A DNA stretch of 32,102 nt from an uncultured Chitinophagales bacterium (lineage in GTDB: Bacteria; Bacteroidota; Bacteroidia; Chitinophagales; JAHDHT01): positions 1 through 32,102 of the forward strand of contig CALHDG010000040.1 in NCBI GenBank assembly GCA_938023075.1. The letters are read 5' to 3'. Below the pieces are notes generated by a model. It did no database searches. It saw only the letters and a program-made list of their open reading frames with translations, and was not told the origin of the DNA. Of the stretch, positions 25,707-32,102 are shown piece by piece; position 1 is the first letter of the stretch, and the number at the start of each line of letters is the position of its first letter. A program made the translations under genes and the position numbers.

Positions 25707-26447
25707 TTACAACAAAGGTCTTCCCCCATCAACCGTAAAAATACAGCCGGTAGAGAAAGTAAAATTTTCAACGATAGAAACCAGTGCTTTTGCCACATCT
25801 TCGGCTTCGGCAATACGGGCTAAGGGGGTTTTGCTTTTTTGCTCATCAATATATGCTTTCGGGAAGGTTTGTGCATACTCGCCCATTACCCAACCCGGTG
25901 CCAGCGAAACTACTCTTATTTTGGGTGCTAAAGCCCTTGCTAAAGAGCGCGTCATTGAATCCATAGCTGCTTTGGAGGCACAATAGGCGACATTGCTCCC
26001 AACACCGGTTCGCGCTGCAATGGATGATATGTTGACAATAATGGAGTCTTCTCCTTTTTGTAGAAGCGATTTAAAAGCTCTTACACAAGCAAAGGCTCCT
26101 CTGCAATTCAACTGGAAAATACGATCAAACCATTCGTCATCTAAGCCTTCTAAATCATGGTGAGGAACCGGTTTGGTAATACCGGAGTTATTCACCAACA
26201 CATCTAATCTACCGTATTGTTGCTCAACAAAATCAGCCATTTGCACAACTTGCTCACTAACCGTAATTGAACATTTAAAAAGGTGATGACCTTCATTTGC
26301 AAGGCTATTTAAAGTGGCCTCTGCTTTAGTGCGATTGGTATGATAGTTTACAACAATCCGGTAATTGGCTTTGGCCAACTGCCTGCAAATTGCTGAACCA
26401 ATGCCACCACTTCCACCGGTTATTAATGCTACTTTTTTGTTTGCCAT
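25707..26447 (-). CDS. Short-chain dehydrogenase/reductase (SDR), FabG-like
   Basis: This is a classical SDR of 246 aa. The cofactor motif TGGSGGIG is at about 10-17, NNSG at 86-89, and the catalytic tetrad is N114, S142 (in VNISSIAAR), Y155 and K159 (in YCASK). The LAPGWV segment and the C-terminal TVDGGRPLL are typical. The NYHTNRTKAEAT segment after beta-2 lacks an acidic residue at the usual position and has basic residues nearby, which favours NADPH. It could be annotated as a 3-oxoacyl-ACP reductase, but the neighbours (SnoaL-like and MetE-like, not fatty-acid genes) suggest a specialised ketone/alcohol step. It starts 5 nt after the Uma2 gene. Confidence 0.93.
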   Translation of the reverse strand: MANKKVALITGGSGGIGSAICRQLAKANYRIVVNYHTNRTKAEATLNSLANEGHHLFKCSITVSEQVVQMADFVEQQYGRLDVLVNNSGITKPVPHHDLEGLDDEWFDRIFQLNCRGAFACVRAFKSLLQKGEDSIIVNISSIAARTGVGSNVAYCASKAAMDSMTRSLARALAPKIRVVSLAPGWVMGEYAQTFPKAYIDEQKSKTPLARIAEAEDVAKALVSIVENFTFSTGCIFTVDGGRPLL

Positions 26448-26452
26448 TATTT

Positions 26453-27052
26453 TTATGAGACGCTACTCGCAGAATTATCAAACTCCACATTCCGGTAAAT
26501 TAAGTTGAATGGAATGTCAACTTCAATAGATTCAATTTTTAAAGTGGCTGCTTGTCCTTCAAAGCGTTTAAAAGCCCACAAATTTTTGGTATTTCTTATC
26601 ATAACATCAATTTGTTGTTTGTTTTGCGATACTAAAACGTATTCTCTAAATGAAGATATGGATTGATAGAAATGAAACTTATCGCCTCTATCGTAGCTTT
26701 CGGTGGAATCTGATAATACCTCTATAATAACGGTTGGATTGGTAACTGAATTTTGCTCTTTATTGGCATTTTTAATTTCACCACAAACTACCATGGCATC
26801 AGGATAGAAAATTCGGTTACCTTTTTCAACATATAATCTAATGTCACTATTAAAGGTTCTGCAATTAGACCCATCGGTACCTGGTTTTTCATTTAGAAAA
26901 CTGAAAATATTACCTCCAATTGTTCCGTGCTCAATTGTACCGCCAGCCATCGCAAAAATTTGTCCATCGTGGTACTCGTATTTTTGGTTTTGTGCTTGGC
27001 TAAGTGCTATATATTCTTCTATACTAACTTTATTTAAAGTGATGGCTTCCAT
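26453..27052 (-). CDS. Uma2 family (DUF820) putative restriction-fold endonuclease
   Basis: The 199-residue protein has the Uma2/DUF820 pattern of a PD-(D/E)xK nuclease fold. It carries KYEYHDGQIFAMAGG near the N-terminus, HGTIGGNI, FYPDAMVVCG with the candidate metal-binding Asp, and VIIEVLSDSTESYDRGDK with Glu and Lys in the catalytic arrangement. The biological role of the family is unknown; copies are numerous in cyanobacteria and some Bacteroidota. It is the first gene of the probable operon with the SDR gene (5-nt gap). Whether that link is functional or incidental cannot be judged. Confidence 0.9.
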   Translation of the reverse strand: MEAITLNKVSIEEYIALSQAQNQKYEYHDGQIFAMAGGTIEHGTIGGNIFSFLNEKPGTDGSNCRTFNSDIRLYVEKGNRIFYPDAMVVCGEIKNANKEQNSVTNPTVIIEVLSDSTESYDRGDKFHFYQSISSFREYVLVSQNKQQIDVMIRNTKNLWAFKRFEGQAATLKIESIEVDIPFNLIYRNVEFDNSASSVS

Positions 27053-27507
27053 TGGCTACTTATTTTTAAGTGTAAATTTACGATAAAAGTTGGGTAAGGC
27101 TGACATCTTTTTTAAAAAGGTGATAGCTAATTAATTAAATACTGAACGGAAAACATCATACAATCTATTCCACTTTCTTTTTTTAATTTAGATTGCTTTC
27201 ATTTTATTATCAGAACTCCTCTTTTAAAGATGCCATCTTTATCACAATTTTATTTATATTGCGTTAAGGAAAAATATATAAACCCGACCGACGCATTCAA
27301 AATAGCCCCGATTGCAGTGGTTATGCTGCCTGAAGTGTGGGCTTTGTCGCGTAGCCGCAGCATTTGAACGGAAAGCGGGCTGCCCCTTGGTAAACAGCCA
27401 AAATGTTTCGCTTCTAATCATTTAAAAAAAGGCATTTTATTGAGTTCGCTAAAAAAAACGACAAATAGAAACATCCGGCTTGTATCAAAACCAATTAATT
27501 AAAGTAT
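27053..27507. other. 455-bp divergent intergenic region (Uma2 gene and susC)
   Basis: The spacer separates the leftward Uma2 operon from the rightward susC and should contain both promoters. I found no perfect TAnnTTTG box on either strand; the nearest + strand match is TATATTGC near 27255. Copy B of the dispersed element (27303-27417) occupies its right half, 90 nt before the susC start. Confidence 0.5.
27303..27417 (+). repeat. Dispersed structured element, copy B
   Basis: This 115-bp copy matches 16032-16147 in block order and length. ATGCTGC (27323-27329) pairs with GCAGCAT (27357-27363), and CCCG (27307-27310) can pair with CGGG (27376-27379). The stem and the blocks CATTTGAACGGAAAGCGGG and TGTTTCGCTTCTAA are conserved, while the loop sequence differs. 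It lies in the leader or promoter region of susC in the same orientation. Confidence 0.7.
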
Positions 27508-30500
27508 ATGAAATTGAAATGGATATTGTTGATGGTGGGCTTGTTGGCAGGTCAAATCGTGCTGGCGCAACACAAAGTGTCGGGAACGATTACCGATGCC
27601 AAAACAGGCGATGCCTTAATTGGCGCAACCATTGTTGAAAAAGGAACATCGAATGGAACGACCACCAACTTAGATGGGAATTTTTCGCTGGAAGTGGCAG
27701 ATGAAAACGCAACACTAACCATCAGCTACGTAGGCTACAAAACGCAGGAAATGGCGGTAGCTGGTCAACAAAAATTAAGCCTTGCGATGGAAGAAGGCGA
27801 ATTTTTAGACGAAGTGGTGGTAACAGCTTTGGGCTTGTTAGAAAGGAAATCGAAGTTAACTTATGCAACCCAACGGATAGATTCGAAAGACCTTAATATG
27901 TCGAGAGTGGGTGATGCCGGGCAGCAACTCTCGGGGCAAGTGCCGGGTTTGGCAATTACTACAAGCAATGGTTCGGCGGTGCAATCGTCGCGGGTAATTT
28001 TAAGGGGTGAATCGTCGTTGAATGTGAACCGCAACCAACCGCTTTTGGTGGTAGATGGCGCGTTGATTTCTAACGAATATATTGGTATTGGCACCGATGC
28101 CCATACGGGTAGTTTACCCATTGATTACGGCAACTCATTAACTGATTTAAACCCGGATGATTTTGAAGATATTACAGTATTGAAAGGTCCGAAAGCAGCT
28201 GCTTTATATGGCTCGCGCGCTTCAAATGGGGTGTTGGTTATCCGCACCAAATCGGGCAAGCAAAAGCAAGGTTTGGGGGTGGAGTTTTCTACCGGTGCTG
28301 CCTTTGATGTAGTGAACCAATTTTGGGATGAGCAGTTTGAGTATGGCGGTGGCGGCTACGATTCTGCTTCTGATTTGTATAACCAATTCCGTTCAGATTG
28401 GGGTGGCAATTTTGGTCCAAGAACCGATGGAAGTTCGGTTGCACAATCTACCCCTACAGACCCGTCACCGGATGCGACGGCATTTCAGCAATTGGCTGAT
28501 AGACAAGGTTTTTTCGATATGGGCTCGGGCTTTAACAACAATGTGGCATTGTCGTTTGCCAACGATAATATTTGGGGACGTTTGTCGGTGGGCAACTTAA
28601 CTAAACAAGGCATCATACCCAATACAGCATACCAAAAAAATAATGTGAGTTTACGTTTAGGTACCGATGTAACCAATCGTTTACGTTTAGATTTTTCGGG
28701 AAATTATATCACCTCCCATTCGGATAATGTGCCTGAAATTGGCTATGCCTTTGGCGAAAGTTTGATGTTCCAAATGTTGTGGGTGATGAAAAATTTTGAT
28801 TTGGATGCTTACCAGGATTATTGGCTACCGGGTCAACAATATCAACAGCAAAATTATTTTTTAAGTTGGGGGGTCAATCCATACTTATTAATAAATGAAA
28901 ATTTGAACGGCTTTAACCACAACCGTACCTTCGGCAATGTAAAAGCCACTTACCAATTTTCGGATAATTTATCCATTTTTGCCCGGCTTTCCAGAGATGG
29001 GTATGATGATTTGCGGACATCGCGCAAAGCACCCGGTCAACCAACTGTTCCTTTTGGAAGGTATCGCGAGCAAGATGTAAGCCTCACCGAAACCAATGCC
29101 GATGTGTATTTAACTTACACGCAAAATTTTTCGGATGCCATAGAGTTTGAAGGCAATCTTGGTGGCAACTTATTTAATCAAACCATTTTTAATAAAGTAG
29201 CCGAAACGAGGAACTTAGCCATACCCGGCATTTACAGTTTGGGCAATGCGGGCGACGTTCCTTTGGTAGACCAATACAATGCACAAAAGAAAATCAACAG
29301 CGTATACGGAGCTTTAAAATTTGGTTTTAATGAAATGTTGTATGTTGATGTAACGGCGCGAAATGATTGGTCTTCTACTTTGCCAGCTGATAACAATTCT
29401 TACTTTTATCCTTCCGTTGGTTTGAGTGCTATCTTATCAAAAATGATGGATATGCCTGAGGCGATTTCTACGGCAAGATTGCGAGCAAGCTATGCAGAAA
29501 CAGGCAACGATACCGACCCATTTTTAACTAACCGAGTGTTTGCTACCGGCTTATTGCCCGGCTCTATTTCTAACTCTAATTTGTTAGTGAACCCCGAGTT
29601 GAGACCGGAAAGAACTTCGGCAATTGAAATTGGTTTGGACTTGGATTTGTTTGAATATCGTTTCGGACTTTCAGCCGATTATTATCAAAACACCACGCAA
29701 GACCAAATTTTAAGAGCCGATATTTCGCATGCTTCCGGTGCCACGGCTAAGTTGATTAATGCAGGTAAGATAAACAGTTCGGGCGTTGAAATATTAGCGA
29801 ATGTTAAACCAATAGTGAACAGTAATTTTAACTGGAATTCGATGTTTAACTGGCAAACCAACCAAGCAAAAGTAGTTGAATTAGAAGAAGGTGTAGAGAC
29901 CTTTATTATTGCACAAGGGCCAGAAGGGGCAACTATTGAAGCTCGTCCCGGCGGATTAATGGGCGATATTTATGGAAGAGGTTTTGCCCGCTCACCCGAC
30001 GGACAAATTATATACGACACGGGAACCGGTATTGCGATCCCTCAAACTGCTAACGAAAAAATTGTGGTCGGCAATTATAATCCGGATTGGACTTTGGGTT
30101 GGATAAATTCTTTTAATTACAAAGCTTTAAATTTGAGGTTTCAGTTAGATTACCGGCAGGGTGGTGATTTTTATTCCTTAACCGGTTCGCAGTTGTACCG
30201 TTCAGGTTCGGTTACTGAAACTTTAGAATATCGCGAAAAAGATATTACGCCAGTGGGTGTAGTTGAAAATGAGGATGGCACTTTCAGCACCAATACAGTT
30301 ACTTCTCCGGGTTATGATTATTATAGAAATTATTGGCTAAGAAGTAATATTGAAGCCAACACTTACGATGCTACTTTTTTAAAGCTAAGAGAAATTGCTT
30401 TGGGCGTTAATCTGTCAGATGTCATCAAGAATACAGCTCCGGTTTTTCAAAATGTGCAACTGTCTGTTTTTGGTAGAAATTTATTTACGTGGACGAAGAC

Positions 30501-30627
30501 CGATTTTGTGCGCCACTTCGACCCTGAGGTAATGACCTTTGCTGGTGGCTCGTACATTCGTGGTTTTGAAACTGGTCAGTTGCCTGGCACGGCTACCTTT
30601 GGTTTTAATTTGAAGGTGGGTTTGTAG
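27508..30627 (+). CDS. SusC/RagA-family TonB-linked outer membrane transporter
   Basis: The 1039-residue protein has a signal peptide (1-20, ending VLAQ). A carboxypeptidase-regulatory-like domain (about 23-110, HKVSGTITDAKTGDALIGAT through TISYVGYKTQE) and the linker motif EVVVTALG follow. The plug (VPGLAITTSNGS, the LLVVDGALIS segment, VLKGPKAAALYGSRASNGVL) leads into a long 22-stranded barrel ending in Leu (FGFNLKVGL). SusC proteins form a TonB-driven gated pore with a SusD lipoprotein lid, importing glycans or peptides. The substrate is not predictable; no glycoside hydrolase or regulator is nearby in the window. GC content is visibly higher than in the toxin-antitoxin genes that follow. 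Confidence 0.96.
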   Translation: MKLKWILLMVGLLAGQIVLAQHKVSGTITDAKTGDALIGATIVEKGTSNGTTTNLDGNFSLEVADENATLTISYVGYKTQEMAVAGQQKLSLAMEEGEFLDEVVVTALGLLERKSKLTYATQRIDSKDLNMSRVGDAGQQLSGQVPGLAITTSNGSAVQSSRVILRGESSLNVNRNQPLLVVDGALISNEYIGIGTDAHTGSLPIDYGNSLTDLNPDDFEDITVLKGPKAAALYGSRASNGVLVIRTKSGKQKQGLGVEFSTGAAFDVVNQFWDEQFEYGGGGYDSASDLYNQFRSDWGGNFGPRTDGSSVAQSTPTDPSPDATAFQQLADRQGFFDMGSGFNNNVALSFANDNIWGRLSVGNLTKQGIIPNTAYQKNNVSLRLGTDVTNRLRLDFSGNYITSHSDNVPEIGYAFGESLMFQMLWVMKNFDLDAYQDYWLPGQQYQQQNYFLSWGVNPYLLINENLNGFNHNRTFGNVKATYQFSDNLSIFARLSRDGYDDLRTSRKAPGQPTVPFGRYREQDVSLTETNADVYLTYTQNFSDAIEFEGNLGGNLFNQTIFNKVAETRNLAIPGIYSLGNAGDVPLVDQYNAQKKINSVYGALKFGFNEMLYVDVTARNDWSSTLPADNNSYFYPSVGLSAILSKMMDMPEAISTARLRASYAETGNDTDPFLTNRVFATGLLPGSISNSNLLVNPELRPERTSAIEIGLDLDLFEYRFGLSADYYQNTTQDQILRADISHASGATAKLINAGKINSSGVEILANVKPIVNSNFNWNSMFNWQTNQAKVVELEEGVETFIIAQGPEGATIEARPGGLMGDIYGRGFARSPDGQIIYDTGTGIAIPQTANEKIVVGNYNPDWTLGWINSFNYKALNLRFQLDYRQGGDFYSLTGSQLYRSGSVTETLEYREKDITPVGVVENEDGTFSTNTVTSPGYDYYRNYWLRSNIEANTYDATFLKLREIALGVNLSDVIKNTAPVFQNVQLSVFGRNLFTWTKTDFVRHFDPEVMTFAGGSYIRGFETGQLPGTATFGFNLKVGL

Positions 30628-30639
30628 AATTCTCATTTT

Positions 30640-30660
30640 AATAAACGATATTTGAATAAT
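30640..30660. repeat. Left imperfect repeat flanking the toxin-antitoxin pair
   Basis: AATAAAC-G-ATATTT-G-AATAAT lies just before (and reaches into) the antitoxin start. The same three blocks recur at 31223-31248, directly after the toxin gene. AT-richness makes chance similarity possible. Confidence 0.35.
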
Positions 30661-30871
30661 GCAAGAAAACAAAATTTTAGAAGAAATTTTAAAGTTGCCG
30701 AAAGCTAAGCAACTTTATGTTGTAGAAAAAACCATGAATTCTATTCGTGCAGCCGAAGAAAAAAATGAAATGGAAACGGCTGCGAAAATATTGCAATCCG
30801 AATACGAAGAAAATGAAGAATTAACCATTTTTACACAACTCGATTTCGATGATTTTTATGAAGCAAGGTGA
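30659..30871 (+). CDS. Putative antitoxin of a MazF/PemK-type module
   Basis: This is a short (70 aa), highly charged protein with a helical N-terminal part (ILEEILKLPKAKQLYVVEKT) and a strongly acidic C-terminus ending TQLDFDDFYEAR. I do not recognise a specific DNA-binding family. Size, acidity and the 14-nt overlap with a downstream MazF/PemK toxin are what identify it as the antitoxin. The acidic tail probably wraps the toxin. The LPKAKQLYVVEKTMNSI region resembles short antitoxins described as DUF2281 or addiction-module components, without certainty. It starts 31 nt after the susC stop. Confidence 0.75.
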   Translation: MQENKILEEILKLPKAKQLYVVEKTMNSIRAAEEKNEMETAAKILQSEYEENEELTIFTQLDFDDFYEAR

Positions 30872-31199
30872 CATTTGGACTATTAATTTAAACCCAATTA
30901 TAGGAGCCGAAATAAAAAAAATAAGGCCTGCCGTAATTGTGAATGATAATACATTAGGTAAATTACCTTTAAAGATAATTGTTCCATTAACCGACTGGAA
31001 AGAGGATTTTAAATTTGCACCTTGGATGATAAAAATAGCTCCAAATGAAGAAAATGGGCTAAATAAATTATCATCAGCAGATTGTTTTCAAGTTCGTTCA
31101 GTATCAATCAAACGATTTGAAAAGAGATTGGGCGAAGTTTCTATAGAAATTCAAGAAAAAATTAAAGTAGGTCTAAAAAGGATTCTGACAATAGCATAG
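30858..31199 (+). CDS. MazF/PemK-family toxin (mRNA interferase)
   Basis: MazF/PemK toxins are small ribonucleases that cut mRNA, usually at short specific sequences. The N-terminal signature GDIWTINLNP...GAEIKKIRPAVIVNDN is clear. It is followed by the hydrophobic strand LKIIVPLTDW and a second conserved stretch, LNKLSSADCFQVRSVSIKRF, in which the S/D residues of the family active site lie. I chose the ATG at 30858, which gives MKQGDIW and 113 aa, the usual family length. An ATG at 30849 would add three residues. It overlaps the antitoxin by 14 nt and sits between susC and susD, an unusual place for such a module. Confidence 0.9.
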   Translation: MKQGDIWTINLNPIIGAEIKKIRPAVIVNDNTLGKLPLKIIVPLTDWKEDFKFAPWMIKIAPNEENGLNKLSSADCFQVRSVSIKRFEKRLGEVSIEIQEKIKVGLKRILTIA

Positions 31200-31222
31200 A
31201 AATATCATTCTACAATTATTAA

Positions 31223-31248
31223 ATAAACTCCATAAATATTTAATAATA
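31223..31248. repeat. Right imperfect repeat flanking the toxin-antitoxin pair
   Basis: AATAAAC (31223-31229), ATATTT (31237-31242) and AATAAT (31243-31248) repeat the left copy with a longer spacer. It overlaps an AT palindrome, ATTTAATA-A-TATTAAAT (31239-31255), located between the toxin stop and susD. Confidence 0.35.
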
Positions 31249-31266
31249 TTAAATTTAATTTGCAAA

Positions 31267-32102
31267 ATGAAATTACATAAATATATAATACTCCTGATTT
31301 TTATTAGTTGCTCCCTAAGCTGTACTAAAGATTTTGAAGAGATTAACAACAACCCGCTTGCCCCCACCGAAGTAAATCCGGGTAGTTTGTTGAGTAGCAT
31401 AATTTTTGAACCACTCAACGCGCATTTAGATATACAAGTGTGGCTTACCAACCAAATTATGCATTACACCGTTTGGCGTAACGAAAATAATTTAGACCGC
31501 TACGATATTGCCGCAGGTGATAGTTTTTTCTCAGAATATTGGAAAGCCAACTACCGCGCCATGATTGATTATAACGACTTAGCAAAAAATGCAAGCGAAC
31601 CGGAGTTACAAGCTTATGCCTCTGTTGGTAAAATAATGAATGCTTTTTATATGGCAACTGCCACCGAATTGTGGATTGATGTACCCTATAGTCAGGCAGG
31701 ATTAGGCTTAGATAATTTGCAACCTGTTTATGATAATCAGCAAACCATCTACACTCAAATTTTACAAGATTTAAAAGATGCCAACAACGAGTTAGCTGCC
31801 AACAGCAGCTTTCCGCAAGGCGGCGATGTGTTGTTTAGTGGTGATGCCATGCTTTGGAAAAAGATGGCAAACTCTTTGCGTTTGCGATACCTGTTGCGCT
31901 TATCGAACAAAGCTGAAGTAAACGCCGCATCAGAAATTGCTACCATAGTTGGTGACCCGGAAACCTATCCTATCATCACCAACAATAGTGAAGCTGCCAT
32001 CTATAATTTTAGTGGGGTCGCTCCTAATACTTCAAACTTTTCTACTACTGCCGGTTCCCTCAATGCCTCTGAACGATTTATAGCAAGCCTATCCGGTGCT
32101 GA
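31267..32102 (+). CDS. SusD/RagB-family outer membrane lipoprotein (3' end outside the window)
   Basis: The frame is open from the ATG at 31267 to the end of the window (278 codons, about half of a typical ~480-550 residue protein). The N-terminus MKLHKYIILLIFISCSLSC is a lipoprotein signal; the lipidated Cys is most likely C19, followed by TKDFEEINNNP, a common SusD-like opening. ELWIDVPYSQA, the YTQILQDLKDAN segment and the MLWKKMANSLRLRYLLRLSN motif are typical of the SusD-like_2 group with TPR-like helices. It would act as the ligand-binding lid over the SusC pore. It is separated from susC by the toxin-antitoxin pair instead of following directly. Confidence 0.93.
   Translation, partial: MKLHKYIILLIFISCSLSCTKDFEEINNNPLAPTEVNPGSLLSSIIFEPLNAHLDIQVWLTNQIMHYTVWRNENNLDRYDIAAGDSFFSEYWKANYRAMIDYNDLAKNASEPELQAYASVGKIMNAFYMATATELWIDVPYSQAGLGLDNLQPVYDNQQTIYTQILQDLKDANNELAANSSFPQGGDVLFSGDAMLWKKMANSLRLRYLLRLSNKAEVNAASEIATIVGDPETYPIITNNSEAAIYNFSGVAPNTSNFSTTAGSLNASERFIASLSGA

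Noticed and set aside
28328-28600. 90-codon frame within susC
   Set aside because: It is an out-of-frame shadow of the plug and barrel coding region, with no homology pattern.
31173-31946. Three - strand frames (31173-31451, 31457-31657, 31755-31946)
   Set aside because: All are antisense to the clear SusD-like reading frame that starts at 31267 and remains open to the window end.
1-32102. tRNA, rRNA or CRISPR array
   Set aside because: No cloverleaf with GTTCGA-type T-arm, no rRNA segment and no regularly spaced repeats were found in the spacers on reading both strands.

Overview
The window looks like a low-GC Bacteroidota chromosome, probably a Chitinophagales/Saprospirales-type member. 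The evidence is a SusC/SusD pair, a secreted protease with a type IX secretion (T9SS) C-terminal sorting domain, TAnnTTTG-type promoter boxes, stop-start coupled genes without obvious Shine-Dalgarno sites, and the Bacteroidota form of the division/cell-wall (dcw) cluster. The species cannot be named from the sequence.

Region 1 (1-391, + strand) is the C-terminal end of a CHAT-domain protein that starts outside the window. It converges on ftsZ across a long perfect hairpin.

Region 2 (460-15648, all - strand) is a complete, very compact dcw cluster. In transcription order it reads mraZ, rsmH, ftsL-like, ftsI (class B PBP with one PASTA domain), murE, mraY, murD, ftsW, murG, murC, ftsQ, ftsA, ftsZ. 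Most junctions overlap by 1 or 4 nt. The cluster covers the cytoplasmic and lipid-linked steps of peptidoglycan synthesis (MurC, D, E, MraY, MurG), the septal polymerase pair FtsW/FtsI, and the FtsQ/L/A/Z division proteins. murF, murB and ddl are absent and must be elsewhere. Upstream of mraZ are three GTGG boxes exactly 10 bp apart, which I read as the MraZ autoregulatory operator, and a consensus DnaA box.

Region 3 (15649-19332) holds a GNAT acetyltransferase, a lipoprotein FKBP-type prolyl isomerase and a DHH/DHHA1 phosphoesterase (all - strand). Its intergenic DNA is rich in repeats and palindromes. One is a roughly 115-bp element that recurs upstream of susC, with a third, decayed copy near 17354.

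Region 4 (19613-22471, - strand) is a secreted C10 (streptopain-like) cysteine protease with two fibronectin-III-like domains, a Cys-rich middle and a T9SS sorting domain. A strong intrinsic terminator follows it, and an 875-bp gene-free AT-rich stretch lies upstream.

Region 5 (23347-27052, - strand) is a probable operon of a Uma2-family nuclease-like protein, an SDR oxidoreductase, a double SnoaL/NTF2-like protein and a zinc-site-bearing MetE-like protein. The last three look like a small-molecule pathway of unknown substrate.

Region 6 (27508-32102, + strand) is a SusC-type TonB-dependent transporter and a SusD-type lipoprotein cut by the window end. A MazF/PemK-type toxin-antitoxin pair sits between them. 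No tRNA, rRNA, CRISPR array or transposase was found.
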